Positions 21,015 to 31,436 of a DNA stretch of 64,000 nt are shown here, piece after piece (the first letter of the stretch is position 1; each line of letters opens with the position of its first letter). A program made the position numbers and the translations under genes. Source of the stretch: Lampris incognitus (taxonomy: Eukaryota; Chordata; Actinopteri; Lampriformes; Lampridae); contig NC_079213.1 in assembly GCF_029633865.1 (NCBI RefSeq), positions 84,354,803-84,418,802 of the forward strand. The letters are read 5' to 3'. Under the pieces are notes generated by a model. It worked only from the letters and a program-made list of their open reading frames with translations. It made no database searches and was not told the origin of the DNA.

Positions 21015-23307
21015 AGATTTTGATTTTTAAAAGGTGCATTTATTCCAAATATGCTACAGTCCAACAGCTTATACCCAAACGCAATTATCTCTTTATAATC
21101 CAGCTCATACAAAAAACAGTTTCAGGGAAAAACGAAAAACATTGAGTAGTCTAAACAAGTATTTGTAAAAAAAAAACAGAATTTCAAAATAAAATAGCCC
21201 AACATAACAAACACAAAATCACCTCAGGGGTTTGCAACAACACAACCTCCTGTCCCTAGACCCTCGCATCGAATGAGGGACAACTCCCTAAAAAAAAAAA
21301 ACCTTTAACAGGGAGAAAAAATAGGAAGAAACCTCAGGGAGAGCAACAGAGGAGGGATCTCTCTCCCAAGACGGACAGTGTGCAATGGATGTGTTTACAC
21401 AATGTACATAGCAAATAAATAAAATGAGAAGAAAACCAAATCTTCACCAACTCCCACTAAGCACACTATACCAGCCCAAGTTCTGGGGCATGAACGCTCT
21501 GCTCCCCTGTTGTAGGCCCTCATCATTCTTAGCTCTCCTTCAGACAGTTTTTACTTCGTAGCTGTAAAAAAAAGTCTCTTGTGCGGCATGTAGACCTCAT
21601 GTTGAGCAGCTGAGCTATTGCCTCAGTATGGCTCCTCCAGCAGCAGTAGGAGGAAGAACGCCCAGTGCAACACACTCATCAACCAGACTCATCTTAAACA
21701 TCATCAACAACATTAACCAGGACGGGACTTGTCTTATATTGCCTCTGACTCTTCATGCTGTAATTCTTGTTTAATTTTCAGAACTATTTTCCTTAACCTG
21801 TATATCTCCTGATCCGTGTAGCCCCGTTCTTCTTTGTGTCTCATCTGAGATTTAAGAGTACAGAAACAATTCTTTGTCTGCAAAGAGGTCCTCAAGTTTG
21901 AAATTTTTCAAAATTTTTGTTTGTTGCAAGAATTTCTTAATTTGGCATGCATCGTAGTACTCTTGCTTTGCTACCCCTGACAACTGGGAGGAAGTGTGAG
22001 TCTGGCTGTCTACACCACCATCCTCCTCAAACTCATCTTTAGACATTTGTACCTCTGGCTGCTGCTTCTTTAATACAGGTACCTGGCTGTATATACCACA
22101 GTCCCCTTCCTCCTCCTCTTCCTCCATTCTCAACTCATCCCCAGGCAGTTGCTGCTCGTACTGCCTGCTTCTCTCCCTTGTCAATGCTCCTTTTTTGGCT
22201 TGAGAGCCACTCGTTTTAGCAGACGGCTTTCTCTTCAGTACAAGAACTTTACAGACTTTTTCTTCCTCCATCAAATCCTCCTCACTGTTGTGCTTCTTTT
22301 TCAACATTTATGTATTTCTTTTTAGACTTTTCACTCTGTTTGGGTGGTTCAGTTTTGTCGGTGTAACCTGGACTCTGTACCTTTTCTGTTGTCTCTTCGC
22401 TGTTCTGCCTGGTTTTTCCTCTGTCCCTTTTCTTTTGTCTCTTCACTGTTCTGCCTGGTTTTACTCTGCTTTCTGTTGTCTCTTCGCTGTTCTGCCTGGT
22501 TTCACTCTGTTTGTGTCCTCTGCGTTTTGTCATCAGGAGGAGTGTTTCTCAGGACAGGGCCGAACCAAATGACCCTCTCCTCCACAGCCAAAACACTTCA
22601 AGGTCCCAGAGTTTACAAAAATTACATAATCAAAATCATCTACCTTCACCCTAAAAGCCACATCCAAGTCTTGGTCTTGTTTGTTCAGGATCATTTGAAC
22701 CTGTCATCTGTGTGAAACTACATGTCGCACCAGCGGCGATTTGCAGCCAGACGACAGTTTCCTGATGGACGAAACTACTTTCCCATACCTCCACAGCTCT
22801 CTTGTCAAAAACTCATCGGAAATGAACGGCGGGATGTTTGAAATGGTGACTCTTGTCGACGGCGTGGTGAGCGGCGACACCGACACGAAGCTGTCGTTAA
22901 CCACAACGCCGGCTTCCACCACTTTGTTTGCTTTGGCTACGGCGTCGACAAAAATCACCACAGCACCGTTCATGCTAGCAGCAGATTTAACGCTGCTGTG
23001 ACCCACAACCTCTCCCACTGCCAAAGCACAGTCCTCCACCCAACACGGGAAACTGGCCGACACTTTAAGCCCATGTTCCCTGGTGAGTTTGGTAAACTCC
23101 ATGCCGGCGTTTAGCACGGCATGGAGGTCGACCGCAAACACGTGCACACACAAAACCCATTGAAACCTCCTTATATACACAAACCAAGCCAGTAACCCTA
23201 CAAGACACACTATGTACGATATTTACAAGGAAAAAATAGCAAAAAAGATAGAAAAACGCTCACAACCGCTCTCACGCGTCTGCTCAGCACGCTCACTCGC
23301 ACTTCCG

Positions 23308-23310
<3 letters not shown>
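21015..23310 (-). mobile_element. Tx1-type LINE with ORF1 but no ORF2, in a (TC)n tract
   Basis: A minus-strand non-LTR retrotransposon has a 5'UTR, an ORF1 with a Tx1-like product, and a 3'UTR that ends ATAAATGCACCTTTT before a (TC)n-rich flank at about 21015. The 5' side (23310 and beyond) is also a (TC)n array in the element's sense. Only about 700 bp separate the end of ORF1 from the 3' end, so ORF2 is absent. Known Tx1-clade families such as Kibi target (TC)n microsatellites, which fits both flanks. Confidence 0.7.
21735..23200 (-). pseudogene. Tx1-type LINE ORF1
   Basis: The frame begins upstream of MEFTKLTREHGLKVSASFPC (about 23105) and includes an RRM-like segment (TRVTISNIPPFISDEFLTRE, about 22850-22790). 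A CCHC zinc knuckle (CFGCGGEGHLVRPC, about 22600-22560) and a Lys/Glu-rich linker with repeated NSEETTE units (22282-22533) follow. Next come an acidic region with YDACQIKKFLQQTK (near 21940) and a C-terminal TDQEIYRLRKIVLKIKQELQ (near 21790). These features are those of Tx1-type ORF1 nucleic-acid-binding proteins. Frame changes near 22700, 22540, 22290 and 21850 indicate decay. Confidence 0.72.
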
Positions 23311-23540
<230 letters not shown>

Positions 23541-23890
23541 ACGGACATCAGCACACACAGAGAAACAATATAGATCTATTTAAAAATGAGTTATTTACAG
23601 ACAGCTTTTTTTCTAAATATAAATAGTCGTGTAAACAATATATTATTATAGGTAGATACCTCGTATAAGCCCCTTAGGGTTTCTTTTCACAACCTGCACT
23701 ACATACTGCTTACTATTTGCCTCATGTCTTTATTTGCTGTTTTTTTAAATTGTGCAAATAAACTAAAACTAATGCTCTCAAAGCCATTATTGGATATTGT
23801 ATGTTAGTTATAAGTTTTTATAATTTTTCATACTAGTAATGTGATGATAAATGTGTGTAGGGGTGGGGGGGAGGCCTGAGACCCATCAAG
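23541..23890. other. Unassigned AT-rich sequence
   Basis: No genes or repeat boundaries are seen. Confidence 0.4.
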
Positions 23891-23898
23891 TACTAAGG

Positions 23899-26287
23899 CA
23901 GCGGTCGGGAACCTATGGCTCGCGAGCCATATATGGCTCTTCCGGTGACGGCATATGGCTCCCAGACAATTTTGAGTTGAAAATTATTTTTTTTTCAAAA
24001 AAATCAGTTTGGAACTGATTTTAAAATACTTGTGATATTTCTTAATAATACTGTGTCATTTTAAAGTAAACAGAAATTAGTTTTGAAGATAAATTTCACG
24101 GGTCACGGGTCACCCGTGGGTCGGGTCGGGAACCAATGGCTCGCGAGCATGTCCGGGTCATTGTAAAGGTGAAGAAATCAATTTTATCAGATAGCCAACT
24201 AGTTTATCCGCTTCAACCCTTGTAACGGAAAAGATGGCGAAAAGAATAAAAGACGATGATTACCGTGCATTCCAGGCTGCGTGGACAGAGGAATTTGCAT
24301 TTGTGGAGAGAGCAGGATCTGCGGTATGTCTAATATGCAATGATAAAATTGCATCGATGAAACGGTCAAATATAAAGCGGCACTTCGATACGCACCATGC
24401 TTCATTTGCATGGAAATATCCAGCGGGGGACAGCAGGAAAAGGGCATGCGAGGAGCTACAGCGGAGAGTGCAGACGAGTCAGCAGCAACTACGTGTGTTG
24501 ACCAAGCAAGGTGACGGGAATTCCGCTAGCTTTGCGGGGGCTTTGGCAATAGTAAGGAATGGAAAGTCATTCACAGATGGCGAGTACGCCAAAACATTCA
24601 TGCTTGATGTGGCCAATGAACTGTTTGATGACTTCCCAAATAAAGACAAGATAATCAAACGAATAAAAGACATGCCCCTGTCAGCAAGAACTGTGCACGA
24701 TCGTAGCATCATGATGGCAAATCAAGTCGAGGAAACACAAATTAAGGACATAAACGCCGGGACATACTTTTCTCTCGCGTTAGATGAGTCAACAGACGTT
24801 AGCCATCTATCTCAGTGCAGTATCATTGCCAGGTATGCTGCAGGTGACACACTGCGTGAGGAAAGCTTGGCTGTTTTGCCAATGAAAGGGACAACAAGAG
24901 GAGAGGATTTATTCATGTCTTTACTGGAGTTTGCTAAAGAAAAAAAACTACCGATGGATAAACTTATTTCTGTCTGTACTGATGGTGCACCCTGTATGTT
25001 GGGGAAGAACAAAGGATTTGTAGCGCTTCTCCGTGAACATGAAAAGAGAGCCATCCTAAGTTTTCATTGCATCCTGCACCAGGAGGCGCTTTGCGCTCAG
25101 ACGTGTGGCCAGGAGCTTGGCGAGGTGATGTCTCTGGTCATTCGAGTGGTCAACTTTATTGTTGCCCGAGCTTTAAATGATCGCCAGTTTAAAGCTCTGT
25201 TAGAAGAAGTTGGGAATCATTATCCCGGTCTGCTTTTACACAGCAACGTGCGTTGGTTGTCAAGGGGGAAGGTGCTCAGCCGTTTTGCAGCTTGCCTGAG
25301 TGAAATCCGGACTTTTCTTGAAATGAAAGGCGTCAAGCATCCTGAGCTAGACAACACTGACTGGCTCCTGCAGTTTCACTATCTCGTGGACATAACTGGC
25401 CATCTGAACCAGCTCAATGTGAAAATGCAAGGTATTGGAAATACAATCTCATCCCTTCAACAAGCAGTGTTTGCATTTGAAAGCAAGCTGGAAGTCTTTC
25501 TCAGGGACATTGAAACAGGTCGTCTTCTGCACTTTGAAAGACTGCAACAATTTAGAGATGCATGCTTAGCAAGTGACTCCACTCAACATCTGGATCTCCA
25601 GCAGCTAGCTGGCTTTACGTTCAATCTCCTGCAGTCATTCAAAGCACGTTTTGGAGGATTTCGTGCGCGCACTGGTCTTTTCAAGTTCATCACTCATCCA
25701 CATGAGTGTGCAGTGGACAAAATCGACCTGACATGCATCCCCGGGGTCTCTATCGGAGACTTTGAGCTGGAAGTTGCTGACCTGAAGGCATCAGACATGT
25801 GGATGAGTAAGTTCAAGTCACTTAATGGAGAGTTGGAAAGTCTTGCGCGACAGCGAGCAGAGCTGGCGAGGGAACACAAGTGGACAGAAATTAAAAATCT
25901 TCAACCTGAAGACCAGCTGATTCTTAAAACTTGGAACGAGCTTCCTGTGACATACCACACAATGCAGCGTGTGAGTATTGCCGTATTGACCATGTTTGGC
26001 TCTACATATGCATGTGAACAGTCTTTCTCGCATATGAGGAACATTAAGACCAACCTACGCTCACGTTTAACTGATGGAAGCCTCAACGCCTGCATGAAGC
26101 TCAACCTCACCACGTATGAACCAGACTACAAGGCCATCAGCAAAACCATGCAGCACCAGAAGTCGCATTAAAAGTAAGACATATTTAATTTATTATACGT
26201 TAAAAATACTATATGGCTCTCAATGAAATGTATTTAGAAATATTTGGCTTTTATGGCTCTCCCAGTCAAAAAGGTTCCCGACCCCTG
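23899..26287 (+). mobile_element. Complete hAT transposon
   Basis: This 2,389-bp element has ends CAGCGGTCGGGAACCT and (reverse complement) CAGGGGTCGGGAACCT. It is flanked by a perfect 8-bp target duplication, TACTAAGG (23891-23898 and 26288-26295). A second copy of the terminal motif (GGTCGGGAACCAATGGCTCG, 24124-24143) lies inside the left end and may be a subterminal transposase site. It encodes one uninterrupted transposase. Confidence 0.92.
24234..26171 (+). CDS. hAT transposase, open frame of 645 residues
   Basis: The ATG at 24234 (AAGATGG context) starts a stop-free frame to 26171. Residues about 30-56 hold a BED-type zinc finger (CLIC...KRHFDTHH). The RNase H-like core follows: Asp in LALDESTD (about residue 185), Asp in VCTDGAPC (about 248), a CILHQEALC motif (about 280), and a C-terminal hAT dimerisation region with Glu in YACEQSFSHMRNIK (about 598). 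The protein resembles the hAT/Charlie-derived GTF2IRD2- and EPM2AIP1-like proteins annotated in fish genomes. Length and all three catalytic acids match a complete enzyme that would cut and paste the element. With perfect target duplications and matched ends it is a candidate for recent or present activity. Confidence 0.92.
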   Translation: MAKRIKDDDYRAFQAAWTEEFAFVERAGSAVCLICNDKIASMKRSNIKRHFDTHHASFAWKYPAGDSRKRACEELQRRVQTSQQQLRVLTKQGDGNSASFAGALAIVRNGKSFTDGEYAKTFMLDVANELFDDFPNKDKIIKRIKDMPLSARTVHDRSIMMANQVEETQIKDINAGTYFSLALDESTDVSHLSQCSIIARYAAGDTLREESLAVLPMKGTTRGEDLFMSLLEFAKEKKLPMDKLISVCTDGAPCMLGKNKGFVALLREHEKRAILSFHCILHQEALCAQTCGQELGEVMSLVIRVVNFIVARALNDRQFKALLEEVGNHYPGLLLHSNVRWLSRGKVLSRFAACLSEIRTFLEMKGVKHPELDNTDWLLQFHYLVDITGHLNQLNVKMQGIGNTISSLQQAVFAFESKLEVFLRDIETGRLLHFERLQQFRDACLASDSTQHLDLQQLAGFTFNLLQSFKARFGGFRARTGLFKFITHPHECAVDKIDLTCIPGVSIGDFELEVADLKASDMWMSKFKSLNGELESLARQRAELAREHKWTEIKNLQPEDQLILKTWNELPVTYHTMQRVSIAVLTMFGSTYACEQSFSHMRNIKTNLRSRLTDGSLNACMKLNLTTYEPDYKAISKTMQHQKSH

Positions 26288-26491
26288 TACTAAGGGGTCG
26301 TTAATGGTAGGAAAATGCTCTTAGAGGTAGGCCTACTACAAAAATGCAAATTGCCTTGTCTTGGCCCTCCCCCTAAAAACAGCCTTGAGAATATAGTTGA
26401 GGAAAAAAGTAGGTGTACAATGTAGTCTACAATATTCTCCTTTCAGAAGTCCCTAAATTCAACTAGTTCACTACAGCTGACTCTTTAGGCT

Positions 26492-26907
26492 TGTTATGGC
26501 TCGCCCACCCCGCGCCGTGGCCCGCCCACCCCACGCCGGCAGCCAATTGGCTCGTCAGGGCCGGGCTTAGTCATCAGGGCTGGGCTTAAGTTTGGTGGCC
26601 TCCCACGTACCCGTTGTCAGTTCGTGTTGTAACTTCCCCGCAGTAGCGGCGACCCTCCTCCCACGGTCCTTTTCTTTACGAACTCATCCCAGGCCTTGGT
26701 TCAGGTTTTTCCCTTGCAAAGTTTCCCCGTGGAAGTATCCTGCCTTGTTCCCGTTTGGATTACCCGCGAGTTTTTTTCCCCCTTGGACTTTCCGTTTTTT
26801 CCTTGTCGCTCATTGCCTTCCTATGTTTGAATAAAGTACGCCAGTTTTTCGGCTAACCCCATCTCTGTCTGGTGTCGTGCGCTTGGGGTCTTCCACAAAC
26901 CCTAACA
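26492..26907 (+). repeat. 5' LTR of Gypsy element A
   Basis: It starts TGTTATGGCTCG and ends CTAACA, with AATAAA near 26830. It contains GTCAGTTCGT at 26616-26625, which is complementary to ACGAACTGAC just after the LTR (26910-26919). Confidence 0.92.
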
Positions 26908-26958
26908 GTACGAACTGACCATGACGACCCCAGCCGACACGGAGAACGTACCGGCCAG

Positions 26959-27158
26959 TGTTATGTATGCACACATCGACAGTGCTGCATTTGATTTGGT
27001 GCTGTTCTATTATGCTGGGATCGATTGGTGATGCCTGTGGGCTCTGGGTTGTTTGATCGGGTCTGCCTTTGATGCTGTGTCAGTCTAAATAAAGAATGCC
27101 ACGGAGAGGTTGTGTCGAGCGACAGCGCTGTGTCCTGACGTGATTTAAAAATACAATA
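26959..27158 (+). repeat. 5' LTR of Gypsy element B
   Basis: It starts TGTTATGTATGCACAC and ends TAAAAATACAATA, with AATAAA near 27090. Confidence 0.95.
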
Positions 27159-27170
27159 TTGGCGACGAGG

Positions 27171-30100
27171 ATGGCTGATATCTCTCTCCCACCACCTGCC
27201 CCCTTCCTGGCATTACCTGGCGAGCCTCCGGTACCATGGACTCGCTGGCTAAATAGTTTTGAAAATTACATCATCGCCTCAGGGCTCGACGACGTGAGCC
27301 AGGCTAGGAAGACGGCTCTGTTGCTACACTGCTTGGGAGCAGAGGGTCATCGTGTGCTCGGGTCTCTGGGGAACGTCACAAGCTTTGCCGAAGCTGTGGG
27401 ACTTATGAGCACCCATTTCGCTGCTCCACAGAGTGCCCTCCTTCGGCGATTTATATTCCGTCAGCGACACCAACTGCCTGGTGAGTCTGTGCGGCAGTAC
27501 GTAGCTAATTTGCGAGGGCTAGCTAGCTCATGCAAGTTTGGCGCGCTTCAGGACGAGATGGTTCGCGACCAGCTAATCGAACACACCAACAACGCAAAGG
27601 TGCGTGAGACTCTCCTGCTGGAAAAAGACGATCTGCTGCTGTCCAGAGCAATTACCATCGCACTACAGGTTGAGGGAGCAGCTGAGTGTGCTGCTATGCT
27701 AAATACACAGCAAGTGGCCACCTCCAGTCAAGCTTCCAACGACTCCTCCCTCTACTCACGGCTGCCCCTCGGGACGCAACCCAACCAGAGCGAGGCGGGC
27801 GCCGACTCCACTGGGGACGTCTTGCAACTGCAACGACGGCGTTCTCGCCCCCGCCCTCAACAGTCCTGTGGTAACTGTGGGTCTCGGTCTCATGTTTCAA
27901 GGGCTCAGAACTGCCCTGCCCGTGGCCAGACATGCCGTAGCTGCGGTAAGCACAATCACTTTGCCAACGTCTGTCGATCTTCCCCGGCTGGGTCAGAGGG
28001 CCACACCCCCCAGTCTTCAACCGCCGTCATTCACAAGGTGAGCTCTGGGCCAGTGTCATTCAAATCATGCACAGTCAACATTAATGATGTGTGCATCCCC
28101 CTGCTGTTGGACACCGGTGCAAGTGTGTCTCTCCTGAATGTCGATACCTACAGTCAATTTTTCGGTTCACTGCCACTGTCCGCACCCTCAGCTGTCCTCT
28201 GTGGGTATGGTGACTCCAGAATCGATCTGGTTGGCTCTCTCCAAGTGACTGTCCGCTATGGAACCAAGCTGGTGCCCAATGCAGTTTTTCATGTGGCACG
28301 CCGTGGGGCCAACCTGATGGGCCTGGACCTGTTCTCCGCTCTGGGGTTCTCCCTCTTAGACACAAGGGGGGCAGCAATCCTGACTGTCGCCACACCTTGG
28401 CAGCAGAAGTGGCCATCGCTGTTTATGGGGCTGGGCTGCCTCTCCGCCTTCACCCATCAACCTCTCCTCAACCCTGCTGTGAAATCTGTCATCCAACCAC
28501 TGCGCCGCATCCCGTTGGCTCTCCGTGATGGGGTCTCCGCCGAGCTGCAACAACTGCTGGAAGCTGGCATCATTGAACCGGTGGACGCGTCACCTTGGGT
28601 CTCAAACCTCGTGGTGGCTAAGAAGAAGTCGGGGGGCCTGCGTGTCTGCGTCGATCTACGTGCAGTAAATAAGGCAGTGGTCCCTGATAAGTATCCACTG
28701 CCCACCTCAGAAGAACTCACTGCTCAGTTCTATGGCTCTGAGGTGTTCTCCAAGCTCGACCTCAGACAGGGGTACTTACAGGTGCCCCTCCACCCCAGCA
28801 GCCGAAACCTCACAGCCTTTGTGACACATGCAGGAGTGTTTCGCTACACCAGGATGCCTTTCGGTCTCAGCTCCGCCCCTAGCTGCTTCCAGAAAATCAT
28901 GGTCTCCGTGCTGGCTGGCATACTGGGCGTGGCCATTTATCTGGACGATATAGTGGTACACGGGCCCACCAGTGAAATCCACGACAAGCGCCTTAACATG
29001 GTCTTCGCAGCCCTGTCCAAGCACAAGCTAACTCTCAATGCTGAGAAATGTGTCCTCTCTGTGCCAGCCATCGACTTCGTGGGGTTCCGGCTGTCAGCGA
29101 GCGGTGTAACTCCACTACAATCCAACGTGGACGCCATTCAGGCCATCCCTGAGCCCAGCTCGGCCGCCCAGGTCGCCTCCTTCCTGGGTATGACAAGTTA
29201 CTACCTGAGGTTTCTTCCCCAGTACTCTGCGACCACAGCCCCCCTGCGCCAGCTGCTGCGTAAGGACGAGCCATGGGTGTGGTCAAAGGCATGCAGTGAC
29301 GCTGTGCGTGATCTCAAGACTCAACTGACTTCACCACCAGTGTTGGCTCACTTCGACATCTCCAGCTCCACCTTTGTGACCTGTGACCCATCAGCCACAG
29401 CGATAGGGGCCGTGCTGTCTCAAACCCAGAACGGTGTGGAGAAGCCCATTGCCTTCGCCTCCCGTGCCCTCAACCTGACCAAGCAGCGGTACTCCGTGGG
29501 TGAGCGTGAGGCGTTAGCCTGTATCTGGGCTTGTGAAAGGTGGCACCTCTACCTCTATGGCCGCTCCTTCACCCTCAGGACAAATCACCAGGCCCTGACA
29601 GCGCTGCTGTCCACATCTGGGACAGGCCACAAACCCCTGAGGCTGCACCGCTGGTCTGACCGCCTCCGCCAGTACAACTTCAGCCTGCAGTTCACCCCAG
29701 GCAGAGACAATGTTGTCGCCGACCTGCTCTCTCGCTCTGTCTCCACCCCAGCTCCACAGACGGACACTGACTGTGTGGAAAAGGACATTGTCCAAATGCT
29801 ACACACACCCCTCCAGGCCACTGTCTCTCTGCAGGAGCTGAGGGCAGCCTCCGAACAGGACCCTGTCCTCTCCCAGCTCCGCACCTACATCCAGAACGGC
29901 TGGCCTCACAAGGTCCCAGAGGAGCTGGCTGCGTTCGCCCAAGTCAGACAGGAGCTCTCCTGCTGGAACGACACCTGCATGGCACGTGGGTTTTGCACAG
30001 TGGTCCCAGCTGCTCTCCGTGCACGTGTTTTGAATACGGCGCATGAAGGCCACCTGGGCATTGTGAAACTGAAACAGCGCTGCCGAGACCTGGTGTGGTG

Positions 30101-31208
30101 GCCGGGGATAGACAGAGATATTGAGGCTCTGGTGAAGGACTGTTCTGCCTGCCTTGTGAGTGGCAAGACTGGCCACCAGGCTCCCCCACCCCTGCAACCT
30201 CTCGCCTGGCCCTCTCAGCCCTGGGAACACCTGCAGTTGGACATTTGTGGTGAGATCCATGGAGTTCCCCACCATCAACGCTTCATGGTGGTCGCCTACG
30301 ATCTACACTCAAAATGGCCTGAACTCACCACTTCCGGCACTGTGACCTCACAGATCATCATCGACTTCCTGGACTCTCTTTTCTCTCGCTGGGGCCTCCC
30401 AAAGGCCATCACCGCTGACAACGGCCCTCAGCTGGTCTCTGCTGAGTTCACTGCTTATCTCGAAAGCAAGGGCATCCGTCATATACGCACTGCGTACTAC
30501 CACCCCCAGGCCAATGGCGGCGTTGAACGTTTTCACCAGTCACTGAAGAACGGCCTCAGAGCACACATGGCCCAAGGGTGCTCTTTCACGCAGGCCATCC
30601 GTCACACTCTGCTGCACTATCGGGCCACACAGCACTCGACCACAGGCGTCTCCCCAGCCTCTCTCATGCTAGGCCGGGAACTGTGCATGCCCCTTGACAG
30701 GCTCCGCCCCTCCACACCTCAGGCACCTTCCTCTGGGGTCAGAGCCTCAGTCACTCGTCAGCAGACGCGGATGAAGCAACGGTTTGACCAGTCAAAACGA
30801 ACCAGGGTGCCAGACATCAATGTGTCAGACTGGGTCAGGGTCCGCAGGCCCCACAGGGACAATAAAATGGCTTCATACTGGTCCTCTCCTCTCCAAGTCA
30901 CCCGTCAGCTGGGCCCAGCCACTTACCTCCTCAGCGATGGCACTCGGTGGCACTCCAGTCGTCTACGGAAGGTGTCAGCTCCGCCACACACAGCTGGTGA
31001 CACAACCATAGCCATTCCCTCAGCATGGCGAGACGCCCCGGGGCTTCATGCAGCTCCTACACGGGCCCCAGACATTTCTGGGCCTCAGCTCCCCCTGCCA
31101 TCTCCCTCCCCACCTCGGCCTGCCCAGCCTCAGGCCGCCCCGCGACCTGTTCGCACACGTTTACGCCCTGGCCACCTAGAGGACTTTGTGTCAACCTTTC
31201 ATGTTTGA
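27171..31208 (+). CDS. Gypsy element B gag-pol polyprotein, open frame
   Basis: The ATG at 27171 lies in the primer-binding region and starts a stop-free frame of 1,345 codons. The in-frame TTG at 27159 is not needed. In order (residue numbers approximate): Gag with RQYVANLRGLASSCKFG (about 110), two zinc knuckles (CGNCGSRSHVSRAQNC and CRSCGKHNHFANVC, 232-268), protease LLLDTGAS (310), RT with FGLSSAPSCFQ and YLDDIVV (565-592), RNase H (CDPSATAIGAVL 737, EREALACIWA 780), integrase HHCC (HEGHLGI...CSACL, 957-1000), and integrase core Asp in LDICGEIHG (1023), Asp in TADNGPQ (1082) and Glu in GGVERFHQ (1118). One RNase H position reads RTNHQAL where RTDHQAL is expected, so a catalytic aspartate may be lost. 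Otherwise it looks functional and would direct copy-and-paste transposition. Confidence 0.93.
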   Translation: MADISLPPPAPFLALPGEPPVPWTRWLNSFENYIIASGLDDVSQARKTALLLHCLGAEGHRVLGSLGNVTSFAEAVGLMSTHFAAPQSALLRRFIFRQRHQLPGESVRQYVANLRGLASSCKFGALQDEMVRDQLIEHTNNAKVRETLLLEKDDLLLSRAITIALQVEGAAECAAMLNTQQVATSSQASNDSSLYSRLPLGTQPNQSEAGADSTGDVLQLQRRRSRPRPQQSCGNCGSRSHVSRAQNCPARGQTCRSCGKHNHFANVCRSSPAGSEGHTPQSSTAVIHKVSSGPVSFKSCTVNINDVCIPLLLDTGASVSLLNVDTYSQFFGSLPLSAPSAVLCGYGDSRIDLVGSLQVTVRYGTKLVPNAVFHVARRGANLMGLDLFSALGFSLLDTRGAAILTVATPWQQKWPSLFMGLGCLSAFTHQPLLNPAVKSVIQPLRRIPLALRDGVSAELQQLLEAGIIEPVDASPWVSNLVVAKKKSGGLRVCVDLRAVNKAVVPDKYPLPTSEELTAQFYGSEVFSKLDLRQGYLQVPLHPSSRNLTAFVTHAGVFRYTRMPFGLSSAPSCFQKIMVSVLAGILGVAIYLDDIVVHGPTSEIHDKRLNMVFAALSKHKLTLNAEKCVLSVPAIDFVGFRLSASGVTPLQSNVDAIQAIPEPSSAAQVASFLGMTSYYLRFLPQYSATTAPLRQLLRKDEPWVWSKACSDAVRDLKTQLTSPPVLAHFDISSSTFVTCDPSATAIGAVLSQTQNGVEKPIAFASRALNLTKQRYSVGEREALACIWACERWHLYLYGRSFTLRTNHQALTALLSTSGTGHKPLRLHRWSDRLRQYNFSLQFTPGRDNVVADLLSRSVSTPAPQTDTDCVEKDIVQMLHTPLQATVSLQELRAASEQDPVLSQLRTYIQNGWPHKVPEELAAFAQVRQELSCWNDTCMARGFCTVVPAALRARVLNTAHEGHLGIVKLKQRCRDLVWWPGIDRDIEALVKDCSACLVSGKTGHQAPPPLQPLAWPSQPWEHLQLDICGEIHGVPHHQRFMVVAYDLHSKWPELTTSGTVTSQIIIDFLDSLFSRWGLPKAITADNGPQLVSAEFTAYLESKGIRHIRTAYYHPQANGGVERFHQSLKNGLRAHMAQGCSFTQAIRHTLLHYRATQHSTTGVSPASLMLGRELCMPLDRLRPSTPQAPSSGVRASVTRQQTRMKQRFDQSKRTRVPDINVSDWVRVRRPHRDNKMASYWSSPLQVTRQLGPATYLLSDGTRWHSSRLRKVSAPPHTAGDTTIAIPSAWRDAPGLHAAPTRAPDISGPQLPLPSPSPPRPAQPQAAPRPVRTRLRPGHLEDFVSTFHV

Positions 31209-31231
31209 AATCCTGCCGGGGGGGGGGGGAA

Positions 31232-31431
31232 TGTTATGTATGCACACATCGACAGTGCTGCATTTGATTTGGTGCTGTTCTATTGTGCTGGGATCGATTG
31301 GTGATGCCTGCGTGCTCTGGGTTGTTTGATCGGGTCTGCCTTTGATGCTGTGTCAGTCTAAATAAAGAATGCCACGGAGAGGTTGTGTCGAGCGACAGCG
31401 CTGTGTCCTGACGTGATTTAAAAATACAATA
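31232..31431 (+). repeat. 3' LTR of Gypsy element B
   Basis: This copy of the 5' LTR has three substitutions. It is preceded by a run of G residues that serves as the polypurine tract. Confidence 0.95.
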
Positions 31432-31436
31432 GCCAG

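Larger units (their letters stand above)
26959..31431 (+). mobile_element. Gypsy element B, full length, nested in A
   Basis: Two 200-bp LTRs (26959-27158 and 31232-31431) differ at only three positions by eye. The element is flanked by the 5-bp duplication GCCAG (26954-26958 and 31432-31436). The primer-binding site TGGCGACGAGGAT starts at 27160, and a polypurine tract of G residues ends at 31231. One uninterrupted gag-pol frame lies between. Every structural part of an autonomous element is present. Confidence 0.95.

Noticed and set aside
26592..26834. 80-codon frame repeated at 35973-36215
   Set aside because: The two copies are the LTRs of Gypsy element A, so the repeated frame is LTR sequence and not a duplicated gene.
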